64,000 nucleotides of DNA from Prevotella sp. MA2016 (GCF_000619825.1 NZ_JHUW01000006.1:434001-498000), one strand, 5' to 3'; counted from the stretch's first letter, positions 45,150-54,781 are shown. Program-made: numbers and translations. The notes: generated by a model not told the origin, from the letters alone.

Positions 45150-46514
45150 ATGCAAACAGATATAATAGAGAAATATAATCGTCCTGTACCGCGATACACA
45201 AGTTATCCACCAGCCAATTTCTTTGGTGATTTTTCGGAAGCCGACTACTTGGCAATGGTTGATCAGAGCAATCAAGCCCGACAGAATCAGATATCCTTCT
45301 ATCTGCACATCCCGTTTTGTAAGCACCTGTGCCACTACTGTGGCTGCAACTCCTATCCCCAGGCCAAACCTGAGGTGGTGAAGGCTTATGTGGATGCGCT
45401 GCATAAGGAGATAGATATGGTGGCCCAGCACATCAGCAGCGGTCGCCAGATAGCACAGATACACTATGGCGGAGGCAGTCCTACGTCATTGCCTATTGAG
45501 ATGATTAAGGAGCTCAACGAGCACATGCTCTCTATTGCCCCAACCATCGAGCGCCCTGAGATAGCCATCGAGTGCCATCCGGGATATCTGGATGCCCAGC
45601 AGTGGCAGCAGTTGGCCGCCTGTGGTTTTACACGTTATAGTCTGGGTGTGCAGGATCTGCGCGAGGATGTGCTCAAGACGGTGAATCGCCGTCCATCGCT
45701 GATGCCTGTAGGTGAGATTATCAGTCTGCTGCACGACAGCGGCGCTACGGTGAATCTCGACTTCCTTTACGGCCTGCCTTTGCAGACGGCCGACTCATTC
45801 CGCCTGACCATCGAGCAGGCAGCAGAGTGGCGTCCCGACAGACTGGTTACATTCTCGTATGCACATCTGCCAAAGCTCTTCCCCCGCCAGCAGATACTCG
45901 ACAAGGTAGGGCTGCCGGAACAGAAAGAGAAAGGACGTATGTACGATGTGGCTGCCGAGGTGCTGACGGCTGCTGGCTATCAGCCTATCGGACTGGATCA
46001 CTTCGTGCTGCCTAACGATGAGTTGGCTGTGGCACTGAGCAAAGGACAGTTGCACCGCAACTTCCAAGGCTACTGCACACGTCGCACCACAGCTCAGGTA
46101 TATGCCTTCGGTGTCACCGGTATCAGTCAGCTCGACGATGCCTATGCCCAGAACGGCCGTGATATCCATGCGTATATCGAGACCGTGAACAGTGGTCAGC
46201 TCTACGTGAAGCGTGGCTACCATCTGACAGCACAGGAGAAGCTGGTGCGACAGGTGATAGAAGCCCTGATGTGCAACTACGCACTCAACTGGAACGACGT
46301 GGCCGAGCACTTAGGTGTGAGTGCAGCGGCTGTGAAGGAGGCTTGTGGCTATGATGAGGCCCGGCTGAGCGAGATGCAGGCCGACGGCTTGCTGCGCTAC
46401 GATGCCGACCATATTGATGTGAACACCTGTGGTCGTCCCTTTGTGCGCTGTGTGGCTGCCGCTTTCGACCCTCTGATGGCGCATACCGACAAACAATTCT
46501 CAAAACCCATTTGA
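45150..46514 (+). CDS. hemN: Oxygen-independent coproporphyrinogen III oxidase
   Basis: 454-residue radical-SAM enzyme converting coproporphyrinogen III to protoporphyrinogen IX without oxygen. The 4Fe-4S ligands Cys57, Cys61 and Cys64 are in FCKHLCHYCGC, with the usual fourth Cys66 after them. Other family motifs: IHYGGGSPT, ECHPGYL, FTRYSLGVQDL, DFLYGLP and the HFVLPND region. The C-terminal domain (about 365-450) is the HemN wing. The stop overlaps the next start by one base. Fits an anaerobe making haem. Confidence 0.95.
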   Translation: MQTDIIEKYNRPVPRYTSYPPANFFGDFSEADYLAMVDQSNQARQNQISFYLHIPFCKHLCHYCGCNSYPQAKPEVVKAYVDALHKEIDMVAQHISSGRQIAQIHYGGGSPTSLPIEMIKELNEHMLSIAPTIERPEIAIECHPGYLDAQQWQQLAACGFTRYSLGVQDLREDVLKTVNRRPSLMPVGEIISLLHDSGATVNLDFLYGLPLQTADSFRLTIEQAAEWRPDRLVTFSYAHLPKLFPRQQILDKVGLPEQKEKGRMYDVAAEVLTAAGYQPIGLDHFVLPNDELAVALSKGQLHRNFQGYCTRRTTAQVYAFGVTGISQLDDAYAQNGRDIHAYIETVNSGQLYVKRGYHLTAQEKLVRQVIEALMCNYALNWNDVAEHLGVSAAAVKEACGYDEARLSEMQADGLLRYDADHIDVNTCGRPFVRCVAAAFDPLMAHTDKQFSKPI

Positions 46515-47866
46515 TGATGCAACAACGTGATATAGTAGTGATAGGTGCTGGTCTGACAGGACTGAGCACCGCTTTCGATTTGAAGAAAAAAGGTCGCGAT
46601 GTGGTGGTGCTCGAGAAGCAGAACCGCATTGGCGGACAGATACATACTCACACCGAGGATGGATTTACCTTTGAGAGTGGACCCAATACAGGTGTGGTGG
46701 GATTTCCCGAAGTGGCTGAGCTGTTTCAGGATTTGGAAGGCCGTTGCCAACTGGAGACGGCACGCGACTCATCGAAATGCCGACTGATTTGGAAGGGTAG
46801 TCGTTTTCATGCCCTGCCAAGCAGTCTGCCAGGAGCCGTCTTTACCCCTTTGTTCACGCTGAAGGATAAGTTCCGCATCCTGGGTGAGCCCTGGCGCAAG
46901 AAGGGTACCGACCCCGATGAACCCGTAGGTGCATTGGCATGCCGCCGACTGGGTCGCTCGTTCTATGAGTATGCTGTTGATCCTTTTGTGTCCGGCGTTT
47001 ATGCCGGCGACCCTATGAAGCTCACTACCCGCTATGCGCTGCCTAAGCTTTATAATCTGGAGGCCAACTACGGCAGTTTTGTGCGTGGTGCCATTGCCAA
47101 GGCCAAAGAGCCAAAGACCGATCGTGACCGACTGGCCACTAAGAAAGTGTTCTCGGCTGTTGGTGGACTGCAGAAGCTGGTGGATGCGCTGGCTCAGAAT
47201 CTGGATATCGTGACCGGTGCTGCCGGCATCCGTGTGGAGCCTGCCGAGGATAACACCTGGCGTGTGCTGTATAACGATGGAAAAGACGAGATACGTTGCA
47301 ACCACGTGATCACCACCGTGGGTGCCTATGCGCTGCCCGAACTGCTGCCCTTCGTCAGTCAGGAACTGATGGCGCCTATCAGCAGTCTGCACTATGCACC
47401 TGTCATCCAGGTGTGTGTGGGCATCAAGAATACAGGTGGTATAGACTATCCTGCCTTTGGCGGTCTGGTGCCCAGTAAGGAGCAGCAACAGGTGCTTGGC
47501 ATCTTGTTCCCATCAGCCTGCTTTGTGAAGCGTGCGCCTGAAGGTGGTGCACTCTATTCATACTTCCTGGGAGGCGTGCGCCATGCCGACTATCTGCAGA
47601 AGACCGACGACGAGATACGACAGTTGGTAGTAGAGGCCTTCCACCGTATGCTCAAATACCCGGAGGATGTAAAGCCCGACATGATTCGTATCTTCCGTCA
47701 TGAGCGTGCCATCCCACAGTATGGTGCTGACAGCGGCAAGCGTTTCGAGGCTGTCAAGACCATCCAGCAGCAGTATCCCGGACTCATCATCGCAGGTAAT
47801 CTGCGCGACGGCATCGGCATGGGCAACCGCATTCAGCAGGCTGCCGCTATAGCCGAGACATTCTAA
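46514..47866 (+). CDS. hemG: Protoporphyrinogen oxidase (HemY-type)
   Basis: 450-residue FAD enzyme oxidising protoporphyrinogen IX to protoporphyrin IX, the step after HemN. The dinucleotide motif VIGAGLTGLSTAFDLKKKG is at the N-terminus; EKQNRIGGQIHTH and ESGPNTG follow; the C-terminal FAD motif is GNLRDGIGMGN. ATG 46514 overlaps the hemN stop (TGATG); ATG 46517 is also possible. Its end overlaps the convergent lrp gene by four bases. The symbol hemY is used for the same family in some genomes. Confidence 0.9.
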   Translation: MMQQRDIVVIGAGLTGLSTAFDLKKKGRDVVVLEKQNRIGGQIHTHTEDGFTFESGPNTGVVGFPEVAELFQDLEGRCQLETARDSSKCRLIWKGSRFHALPSSLPGAVFTPLFTLKDKFRILGEPWRKKGTDPDEPVGALACRRLGRSFYEYAVDPFVSGVYAGDPMKLTTRYALPKLYNLEANYGSFVRGAIAKAKEPKTDRDRLATKKVFSAVGGLQKLVDALAQNLDIVTGAAGIRVEPAEDNTWRVLYNDGKDEIRCNHVITTVGAYALPELLPFVSQELMAPISSLHYAPVIQVCVGIKNTGGIDYPAFGGLVPSKEQQQVLGILFPSACFVKRAPEGGALYSYFLGGVRHADYLQKTDDEIRQLVVEAFHRMLKYPEDVKPDMIRIFRHERAIPQYGADSGKRFEAVKTIQQQYPGLIIAGNLRDGIGMGNRIQQAAAIAETF

Positions 47867-48330
47867 CCGATGTGGATGCCGTAGTTCTGTTTTACCTCGC
47901 TCATCACAAACGTGCTCTCGATAGAGGCCAGACTCTCTATCTCACCCAGTTTGTTGAGCACAAACTCCTGGTATTGCTTCATGTCGCGCGCACGTACCTT
48001 TAATAGGTAGTCGTAAGAGCCCGAGGTGTTATAACACTCTGTCACCTCAGGAATGCGCTGGATGCGGCGCACAAACGCATCGGCAATCTCGTGGTTGATA
48101 TGCTTCAACTTTACATTGCAGAACACCTGTAAGCCCTGACCCAGCTTTTCGGGGTCGAGCACAGCAACATATTTCTTGATATACCCCTGACGTTCGAGTC
48201 GCTTCTGGCGTTCGAACACGGGGGTTGGTGTCAAATGCACAGCATCGGCCAGCTCTTTGGTGGTCAATTTAGCGTTTTTTTGCAGCGTTTTCAGTATCTG
48301 CAGGTCGGTTTCGTCTAATACTTCTGCCAT
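47863..48330 (-). CDS. Lrp/AsnC-family transcription regulator
   Basis: 155 residues. Winged helix-turn-helix at about 5-60 (DETDLQILKTLQKNAKLTTKEL, TPTPVFERQKRLE) and an AsnC ligand domain with the RVRARD-like KVRARDMKQYQEFV stretch. Such regulators sense amino acids. It is divergent from metY, and the two promoters almost touch, so control of sulfur amino acid synthesis is likely but inferred. The 3' end overlaps hemG by four bases. Confidence 0.92.
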   Translation of the reverse strand: MAEVLDETDLQILKTLQKNAKLTTKELADAVHLTPTPVFERQKRLERQGYIKKYVAVLDPEKLGQGLQVFCNVKLKHINHEIADAFVRRIQRIPEVTECYNTSGSYDYLLKVRARDMKQYQEFVLNKLGEIESLASIESTFVMSEVKQNYGIHIG

Positions 48331-48399
48331 AATTTAGAGTTTTATTCTGTTTCAGGGCTTAAATCATAGCCCTTTTGGAAAGATTTTCTTTCTTGACTG

Positions 48400-48431
48400 C
48401 AAAAATAGGCATATTTTCTGAATTATGCAAG
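48400..48431 (-). promoter_or_regulatory. Promoter of the lrp-type gene
   Basis: On the minus strand CTTG (48428-48431), 20-base spacer, TATTTTTG (48400-48407), about 70 bases before the ATG. Confidence 0.6.
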
Positions 48432-48434
48432 AAG

Positions 48435-48466
48435 TTTGGAAGATATTTCTAAACGTTGTACCTTTG
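48435..48466 (+). promoter_or_regulatory. Promoter of metY
   Basis: TTTG (48435-48438), 20-base spacer, TACCTTTG (48459-48466). Its -33 box is 3 bases from the -33 box of the opposing lrp promoter, so one bound protein could affect both. Confidence 0.72.
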
Positions 48467-48515
48467 CACCCAGATAAACAAAGTTAAATTAAAAATTAAA
48501 GAAAGGAATCAAGTT

Positions 48516-49808
48516 ATGAGTACAAGTAAGAATTATCGTTTCGAGACACTGCAACTGCATGTAGGCCAGGAACAGGCCGACCCCGCTACTGATGCCCGCG
48601 CCGTGCCCATTTATCAGACCACCAGTTATGTGTTCCACAATTCTCAGCACGCTGCCGATCGCTTTGGATTGCGCGATGCTGGTAATATCTACGGTCGCCT
48701 GACCAACTCTACACAGGGTGTGTTCGAGGATCGTGTGGCAGCACTCGAGGGTGGTGTAGCGGGCTTGGCAGTTGCCAGTGGTGCAGCCGCTATCACCTAT
48801 GCCCTGCAGAACATCGTTCAGGCTGGCGACCATATTGTAGCAGCCGACAACCTGTATGGTGGTTCTTACAACCTCATCACCCACACACTGGCCACACAGG
48901 GCGTTAGCAACACTATTGTGAACGTGAACGACCTGGCAGCCCTCGAGGCAGCCATCCAACCCAACACAAAGGTTGTATATGCCGAGACTTTCGGCAATCC
49001 TAATAGCGATGTGCTCGACCTTGAGGGTGTGGCTGCTGTGGCACATAAGCATGGAATCCCATTCATTGTTGATAATACTTTCGGAACACCATACCTGATT
49101 CGTCCTTTGGAGCACGGCGCCGACATCGTGGTTCACTCTGCTACCAAGTTCCTGGGTGGTCATGGCACATCTCTGGGTGGTGTGATTGTTGACGGTGGCA
49201 AGTTCGACTGGAAGGCCAATCCCGATAAGTTCCCCACACTGGCTAAGCCCGATCCCTCTTACCATGGTATTGTGTTTGCCGATGCTGTTGGTGCTGCCGC
49301 CTACGTCACCCGTATCCGTGCCGTGCTGCTGCGTGACACTGGTGCCACCCTGTCGCCATTCAATGCCTTCATCCTGCTGCAGGGTGTAGAGACACTGAGT
49401 CTGCGTGTAGAGCGCCATGTAGAGAATGCCCTGAAGGTGGTTGACTTCCTGGCTAATCATCCCAAGGTGGCCAAGGTGAACCATCCAGCCCTGCAGAGCC
49501 ATCGCGACCACGCACTCTACAATAAGTACTTCCCCAATGGTGGTGCCTCAATCTTCACCTTCGAGATTAAGGGTGGACAGGAAGAGGCCTGGAAGTTTAT
49601 CGACGCTCTGAAGATCTTCTCACTGCTGGCTAACGTGGCCGACGTGAAGAGTCTGGTGATTCATCCATATACCACCACTCACTCTCAGCTTTCGCCTGAG
49701 GAGCTGGCCGAACAGCATATCACACCTTCAACCATCCGACTGAGCATCGGTACGGAGCATATCGATGACATCCTGGAAGACCTGAAACAGGCGTTCGACC
49801 AGATTTAA
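48516..49808 (+). CDS. metY: O-acetylhomoserine sulfhydrylase (Cys/Met PLP enzyme)
   Basis: 430-residue PLP enzyme making homocysteine from O-acetylhomoserine and sulfide. Motifs: FETLQLHVGQEQ, VPIYQTTSYVF, YGRLTNSTQGVFEDRVAALEGG, and the PLP lysine in VHSATKFLGGHG. The start at 48516 lies after the promoter and behind a GAAAGGA ribosome site; an in-frame start at 48456 overlaps the promoter. The length separates it from the shorter cystathionine lyases/synthases. Divergent Lrp-type regulator upstream; ended by a clear terminator. Confidence 0.93.
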   Translation: MSTSKNYRFETLQLHVGQEQADPATDARAVPIYQTTSYVFHNSQHAADRFGLRDAGNIYGRLTNSTQGVFEDRVAALEGGVAGLAVASGAAAITYALQNIVQAGDHIVAADNLYGGSYNLITHTLATQGVSNTIVNVNDLAALEAAIQPNTKVVYAETFGNPNSDVLDLEGVAAVAHKHGIPFIVDNTFGTPYLIRPLEHGADIVVHSATKFLGGHGTSLGGVIVDGGKFDWKANPDKFPTLAKPDPSYHGIVFADAVGAAAYVTRIRAVLLRDTGATLSPFNAFILLQGVETLSLRVERHVENALKVVDFLANHPKVAKVNHPALQSHRDHALYNKYFPNGGASIFTFEIKGGQEEAWKFIDALKIFSLLANVADVKSLVIHPYTTTHSQLSPEELAEQHITPSTIRLSIGTEHIDDILEDLKQAFDQI

Positions 49809-49816
49809 AAACAAGG

Positions 49817-49842
49817 AAACGGGGCTAAAAACCCCGTTTTTT
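49817..49842 (+). terminator. Rho-independent terminator of metY
   Basis: 8-bp stem AAACGGGG/CCCCGTTT (49817-49824 with 49832-49839), loop CTAAAAA, then a T-run. Confidence 0.88.
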
Positions 49843-49846
49843 GTTA

Positions 49847-49868
49847 ATATACCAAACGTTTGGTATAT
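49847..49868. promoter_or_regulatory. 22-bp perfect palindrome, candidate operator before cysK
   Basis: Perfect 11+11 palindrome with half-site ATATACCAAAC, centre between 49857 and 49858. It lies 20 bases upstream of the cysK -33 box and just after the metY terminator. Typical form of a dimeric repressor or activator site. Confidence 0.55.
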
Positions 49869-49887
49869 AGAATGCCCTACTAAGGGG

Positions 49888-49919
49888 ATTGTGGGTTCGG
49901 AAAAAATGTCGTACCTTTG
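49888..49919 (+). promoter_or_regulatory. Promoter of cysK
   Basis: ATTG (49888-49891), 20-base spacer, TACCTTTG (49912-49919); the ATG follows 70 bases later behind TAAGGATT. Confidence 0.68.
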
Positions 49920-49988
49920 CACTTGGAAATAAGTTCCAATTGAAAAAGAAATATTTATTTGTTATTAATTTAAAATAAGGTAAGGATT

Positions 49989-50936
49989 ATGACTAAGATT
50001 GCAAAACAGCTGACTGAGCTCGTCGGCAACACTCCACTTCTTGAGCTCAACAAGTTTTCTAAGGCTAAGGGTCTTGACACTCCTGTTATCGCCAAGGTAG
50101 AATTCTTTAATCCTGGAGGAAGTGTGAAGGATCGTATTGCTCTGGCAATGATTGAGGATGCTGAAGCAAAAGGCATTTTGAAGCCCGGAGCAACCATTAT
50201 TGAACCCACAAGTGGCAACACAGGCGTTGGACTGGCACTGGTATCTGCCGTTAAGGGCTACCACTTGATCCTTACCATGCCTGAGACCATGAGTGTAGAG
50301 CGTCGCAACCTGGTGAAAGCCTATGGAGCCGAGGTACGACTCACTTCTGGTAAAGACGGCATGCCAGGTGCCATCCGCGCTGCTGAGGAGCTGCGCAACA
50401 GCATTCCTGGAAGTGTGATCCTGCAGCAGTTTGAAAACGCTGCTAACCCCGCCAAGCACTATGCTACAACCGGTCCTGAAATCTGGCGCGACACTGATGG
50501 TCAGGTAGATATCTTCATCGGTGGTGTAGGTACTGGTGGTACCATCTCGGGCACAGGTAAGTTCCTGAAGGAGCAGAATCCTGATGTGAAGATCATCGCA
50601 GTAGAGCCCAAGTCGAGCCCTGTGCTGAACGGCGGTCAGAGCGGTCCTCACAAGATTCAGGGTATTGGTGCCGGATTTATTCCTAAGACCTACGATGCCA
50701 ATGTTATCGACGAGGTGTTCGACGTAGAGAACGACGATGCCATCCGTACCGGTCGTGAGATTGCACAGCAGGAAGGTCTGCTGGTAGGTATCTCAGCAGG
50801 TGCTGCCCTCTATGCAGCCAGCGAGGTGGCTAAGCGTCCTGAGAACAAGGGTAAGAAGATTGTAGTGCTGCTGCCTGATACTGGTGAGCGCTATCTCTCT
50901 ACAGTGCTCTACGCTTTCGAGGACTATCCACTGTAA
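49989..50936 (+). CDS. cysK: Cysteine synthase A (O-acetylserine sulfhydrylase)
   Basis: 315-residue PLP enzyme making cysteine from O-acetylserine and sulfide. The PLP lysine is in [13 protein letters not shown]; substrate loop [12 protein letters not shown]; phosphate loop [11 protein letters not shown]; the C-terminal [11 protein letters not shown] stretch and [12 protein letters not shown] are all present. The length is normal. Preceded by its own promoter and the palindrome; followed by a hairpin. Confidence 0.97.
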   Translation: MTKIAKQLTELVGNTPLLELNKFSKAKGLDTPVIAKVEFFNPGGSVKDRIALAMIEDAEAKGILKPGATIIEPTSGNTGVGLALVSAVKGYHLILTMPETMSVERRNLVKAYGAEVRLTSGKDGMPGAIRAAEELRNSIPGSVILQQFENAANPAKHYATTGPEIWRDTDGQVDIFIGGVGTGGTISGTGKFLKEQNPDVKIIAVEPKSSPVLNGGQSGPHKIQGIGAGFIPKTYDANVIDEVFDVENDDAIRTGREIAQQEGLLVGISAGAALYAASEVAKRPENKGKKIVVLLPDTGERYLSTVLYAFEDYPL

Positions 50937-50978
50937 GAGAAGAGTATAAGATAAGTTTATTTTAGAGAGATATAAAAG

Positions 50979-51010
50979 AAGGTGGCTGATCAATAACGAT
51001 CAGCCACCTT
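50979..51010. terminator. Bidirectional terminator between cysK and ccsBA
   Basis: Perfect 13-bp stem (50979-50991 with 50998-51010, AAGGTGGCTGATC) and loop AATAAC, with TGTGTTTTT after it on the + strand and a T-rich stretch on the minus strand. It ends both converging transcripts. Confidence 0.82.
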
Positions 51011-51016
51011 GTGTTT

Positions 51017-52996
51017 TTATGCGTAGGAATGCATGCCTCCGAGGAAGTAGTTAACCCCAAAATAGGTCATCAGAATGGTGAGGAATGCCAGTACCATATA
51101 TACATGATAGTTTATCTTGAGTTGGCGATGAGCCGGGGCTGCATAGATCATGAAGGTGATGAGTGCCCAGGTCTCTTTCGGATCCCACGACCAGTAGGTG
51201 CCCCACGACACGTTGGCCCAGATGGCACCGATGAAGATGCCGTAGCCCATGAAGGTGAGGGCAGGAAACAGCATCAGCTGCGACAGCAGGTGCATCTCTT
51301 CGCGCTTCTTGGGCATGATGAGTGCCGTGAGCGAGCTGATGAACGTGAGCGACAGCAAGGCGTAGGCCATCATGATGACCGACACGTGGATGGTGAGTAG
51401 AGGCGAGTTGAGCACAGGCATGAGGTGCGTCATCTGTGGGTCCATCTGCGAGATATGGCTCACCAGCAGGAAGAAACCTGCCAGCAGGAATCCGAAGGTG
51501 AGCATGATGGGAAACCGACCTCTGATCAGCATCGAAAGCAGCATGATGAGCCATGCCAGGGTGAGCATGGTTTCATAGCCATTACTCATGGGTATGGTGC
51601 CTGTAACAATCCAGCGCAGTGCCATACATACCGACAGCGCTACGAAGCACAAGGCCATCAGCACCAACGGGATGCGCGAACGCTGCCACTGCGGACGGAA
51701 GATATCCACAAAGAACATGACGAAGCCCAGCGTGAGGCACACCATGAAAAGAATGGTGGCAAAGGGGATGCGGTTATACAGGCGCTCGGCATCGATACGC
51801 ATACTGCTGGGTAGCGAGCGCTCGCCAAAGGTGAGCTGATACTGCAGCAGTTTGTCGAGGTACTGATTTGCCACATCATAGCGGCCGGCCTGTATCTCAC
51901 CATTCAGTCGGGTAAACACATCGCGCATGTATTTCTGGTGCTCCGGATCCATTGTCTCTGGCAGCGAACTGGTAGGTGCATACCAGGTGATGGTGCCCTT
52001 ATCGTTGTAAGGGAAGAGCTTGAGCGGGATGCCCTCGTGTATCTGACTGATAAGTGCCTGCTTGTCCATCATCTTCATCTCCTTCTTCTCCTGCTTCAGG
52101 GGCTCTTTCACCCAGTCGTCGTAGAAGAAGATAAAGCCCGTGAGCACCTGTTCGGCGCTGAACTCCTGATAGTGGCGCTTGCCATAGAGCTTCTTGGTGA
52201 AGTCGAGTGCATAAGTCTGCATGGGGCACACACGTTCGTTGTACACTACAAACAGCTGTCCGAACTTATGAGCCGTCTCTTCCGGTAGTGCGCGCGGCGC
52301 TGCATGACCTAAGCTGAACACCATACACAGCAAGACTACAGCCGACATGCGGCGCAGCACCTGGCGATAGGCACCACGAGGGTCGATGAGCATCCATACC
52401 AGCGATACAAACAGCAGCGCATAGCCGCCGTAGGTAACGGGGATGCCCCAAGGGTCGCTGTTCAGAGCCAGAATACTGCCCTGCATATCCTCATCATAGT
52501 CGCTCTGATAGAGTCGGATGCCACGATGACTGGCTATCTGATTCATCGAGATGGTGGTAGGCTCGCCGTCGATAACCACATGCGAGATGTAGTCGGCAGG
52601 CGCTTTGGTACCTTCGTGATACGTTATCTCGAACGATTTGAGCGTGATGCTGAAGGGCAGCTGGTGGGTCACCATGTCGCGGGTGAGATAATGATTGGTA
52701 GTCTCACCCTGGCGCAGCAGTACAATGCCTTTCTGGGCAGTGAGATGCGTGAGCAATGCTCCAGCCAGGATAATCACGAACGACAGATGGAGCGCCACTA
52801 CCGAGGGTCGGTGCACACGGCGCTTGATAAACCAGAACACTGTGGCAGCGGTCAGCAAGGCCCAGAGAGCCGAGAACCACCATGCACCATATATATGATC
52901 AGACACATAGCCTGTGCCCTGATATTTCTCAACAATCGTGGCGGCTGCCATCACGGCAACCACCACGACATAAAGGATGATTATTATTTGCTTCAT
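51017..52996 (-). CDS. Fused cytochrome c synthase CcsBA (ResB-ResC)
   Basis: 659-residue membrane protein that carries haem across the membrane and attaches it to CxxCH motifs. N-terminal ResB part (about 1-390) with three or four helices and a periplasmic domain; C-terminal CcsA part (about 400-659) with the haem-binding WWD-type loop WANVSWGTYWSWDPKETW and a conserved His in TIHVSVIMMAY. Last gene of the porin-imelysin-di-haem protein operon (30 bases after it), so the di-haem protein is its obvious client. Confidence 0.92.
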   Translation of the reverse strand: MKQIIIILYVVVVAVMAAATIVEKYQGTGYVSDHIYGAWWFSALWALLTAATVFWFIKRRVHRPSVVALHLSFVIILAGALLTHLTAQKGIVLLRQGETTNHYLTRDMVTHQLPFSITLKSFEITYHEGTKAPADYISHVVIDGEPTTISMNQIASHRGIRLYQSDYDEDMQGSILALNSDPWGIPVTYGGYALLFVSLVWMLIDPRGAYRQVLRRMSAVVLLCMVFSLGHAAPRALPEETAHKFGQLFVVYNERVCPMQTYALDFTKKLYGKRHYQEFSAEQVLTGFIFFYDDWVKEPLKQEKKEMKMMDKQALISQIHEGIPLKLFPYNDKGTITWYAPTSSLPETMDPEHQKYMRDVFTRLNGEIQAGRYDVANQYLDKLLQYQLTFGERSLPSSMRIDAERLYNRIPFATILFMVCLTLGFVMFFVDIFRPQWQRSRIPLVLMALCFVALSVCMALRWIVTGTIPMSNGYETMLTLAWLIMLLSMLIRGRFPIMLTFGFLLAGFFLLVSHISQMDPQMTHLMPVLNSPLLTIHVSVIMMAYALLSLTFISSLTALIMPKKREEMHLLSQLMLFPALTFMGYGIFIGAIWANVSWGTYWSWDPKETWALITFMIYAAPAHRQLKINYHVYMVLAFLTILMTYFGVNYFLGGMHSYA

Positions 52997-53026
52997 GTTT
53001 ATATTAACGCATACATACCATATTTA

Positions 53027-54781
53027 TTATATGGATTCGATGAATTTTATCACTGCGTCGCGATCAGCTTTGGGCAGATGATAGAATTTCTCTGTTGGTC
53101 CGTAGGCATCCGACTGTTTAGAGTAGCCGTGCCACATGATAGCTTCGAGCACGCTGCGGGCACGACAGTCGTGCATACGGTCGTTGGCACCAGTGAGCTG
53201 CATTGACAGTCCGCGGCCCCAGAGTGGGGTGGTGCGGCACCAGCCAGTGCGGATGTCATTCTTCATCATCAGGCGATGCTGAACCATGTCGGTATAAGGC
53301 CAGATAGTCTGGTTGGGATATTTTGGCAGCATTTTTGCGGCATCCTTGCCCACGCTCTTGGCATAGCTCTTGATGCTCGCATCTACCCACATATCGTCGT
53401 TGCTGGTGGTCCATGAAGGACGGTGGCAACGCGCGCAACCCATCTCGGTGAACAACTGTTTGCCGCGCTGCACGTCGGCATCGTTCAGGTTGCGGGCAGC
53501 AGGAACAGCCAGACCGCGATGCCATACCATGAACTGGTAGTACTGCTTGTCGCTCATCTCGTCCTTGCCATTGTAAGGTGCTCCCTGGAAGAGGTATTTG
53601 TCAAAAATATCCTTTTTTGCTATTGATGAGCAGCTCAGTATCTCGTTCACACGCTGAGCGATACCCTCGTCGGTACCATCGGCATAGTAGGGGTGCAGGA
53701 TGCTGAGTGGCGATGCACCATGCTCCTTGATATAGGCGATAACCTCCTTATCCTCACTCTGCGCCTTGGCCCATGCTGGTGTGGTGTAGAGGAAGTGGCG
53801 GTCGCTGCGGGTCACGTTGGTGATGTTCCAGATGGCGTTAGAGCCCGCACCATCCTGCAGCGAACCACGCGTCATGGCATAGGTGAAGCGCTTCAGCGGA
53901 CCATGGCCATTGCGGAAGGTGCCCAGGTCGTTATAAGCTGCTGAGTAGTAGGCAGCAGGCTTGAAGGTGCCTGCAGCCTGATCCCACATGGCGGGGTTCA
54001 GTGTGGCATGCATCGACTCGGCCTTCCACTGTGCCTCAATATCCTCATCGCTGATGGCATCAAGCAGTCCGGTACCATATACACCGATGGTTGACTCCAA
54101 GCGCACCTCGTAGTTGGTGGGCTTAGGATTGGTGTTGAAGGCTGTCTGCGGAATAGTCACGTCGGGATAGATAAGAGAGTAGCTCTCACCATCCTCAAAC
54201 TGCATAGGCAGTCCGCTCTCCATGGCTGTAACGTTCTTCCAGTCAATCGTGATCTGACTCTCATCGATAGGTGCCTTGAAAGGCGACATAGCCTGAGTCT
54301 GCGGCATACCTGTAACCTCGGTGATATAGCCGTTAGTATCAGGATGATAAATCACCAGCAGATAGCCGTTGCCAATGGTGTTGGCACGATACTCGGTCTG
54401 TCGCTTGCCATGACCGTAGCTGGGGTGGCAGGCGATACATGAGTTGCGCACCCACGCAGGACCTAAGCCCTTACGGGGCTCCTGCTCGAAGGTGTAGAGC
54501 TTCTCGAAGAAGCCTTCACCCGTGTTGAAGTCGTCCTCCATACCTGCAGCCTGAGCAGCTGGTGTGATGGCCGAATAGCTGGCCTTCTCGGTAGTACCCA
54601 GTTGTCCGCCAGGATACCACTCCTCGGCAGTGAAGTTGCCCGTGGCCTTACCAAATGACTGTTCTTCGGGTGTCAGCTGACCCAGGTCGCTGCCCGACTC
54701 ATTATTATCGGAACATGCTGTCAGTCCTGCGACCGACAGCATTCCGAAACATATAACTTTAGAAAGTTTCGTCTTATACAT
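53027..54781 (-). CDS. Di-haem oxidoreductase (DHOR/peroxidase-like) lipoprotein
   Basis: 584 residues, lipobox AGLTAC (Cys23). Two c-type haem motifs: SCIACHP (Cys115-His119) and GCARCHRP (about residue 449). The layout fits the DHOR family (PF06537), distantly related to MauG and bacterial cytochrome c peroxidase. The protein would sit in the periplasm, anchored by lipid. Its electron donor and substrate are unknown; peroxide reduction is a family-based guess. Lies between imelysin (50-base gap) and ccsBA (30-base gap). Confidence 0.88.
   Translation of the reverse strand: MYKTKLSKVICFGMLSVAGLTACSDNNESGSDLGQLTPEEQSFGKATGNFTAEEWYPGGQLGTTEKASYSAITPAAQAAGMEDDFNTGEGFFEKLYTFEQEPRKGLGPAWVRNSCIACHPSYGHGKRQTEYRANTIGNGYLLVIYHPDTNGYITEVTGMPQTQAMSPFKAPIDESQITIDWKNVTAMESGLPMQFEDGESYSLIYPDVTIPQTAFNTNPKPTNYEVRLESTIGVYGTGLLDAISDEDIEAQWKAESMHATLNPAMWDQAAGTFKPAAYYSAAYNDLGTFRNGHGPLKRFTYAMTRGSLQDGAGSNAIWNITNVTRSDRHFLYTTPAWAKAQSEDKEVIAYIKEHGASPLSILHPYYADGTDEGIAQRVNEILSCSSIAKKDIFDKYLFQGAPYNGKDEMSDKQYYQFMVWHRGLAVPAARNLNDADVQRGKQLFTEMGCARCHRPSWTTSNDDMWVDASIKSYAKSVGKDAAKMLPKYPNQTIWPYTDMVQHRLMMKNDIRTGWCRTTPLWGRGLSMQLTGANDRMHDCRARSVLEAIMWHGYSKQSDAYGPTEKFYHLPKADRDAVIKFIESI

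Noticed and set aside
44385..45464. 359-codon minus-strand frame across the AraC and hemN genes
   Set aside because: Runs across two recognised genes and the promoter between them; no motif of its own.
48489..49511. 340-codon minus-strand frame inside metY
   Set aside because: Shadow of metY; Cys/His/Gln-rich translation without any domain.
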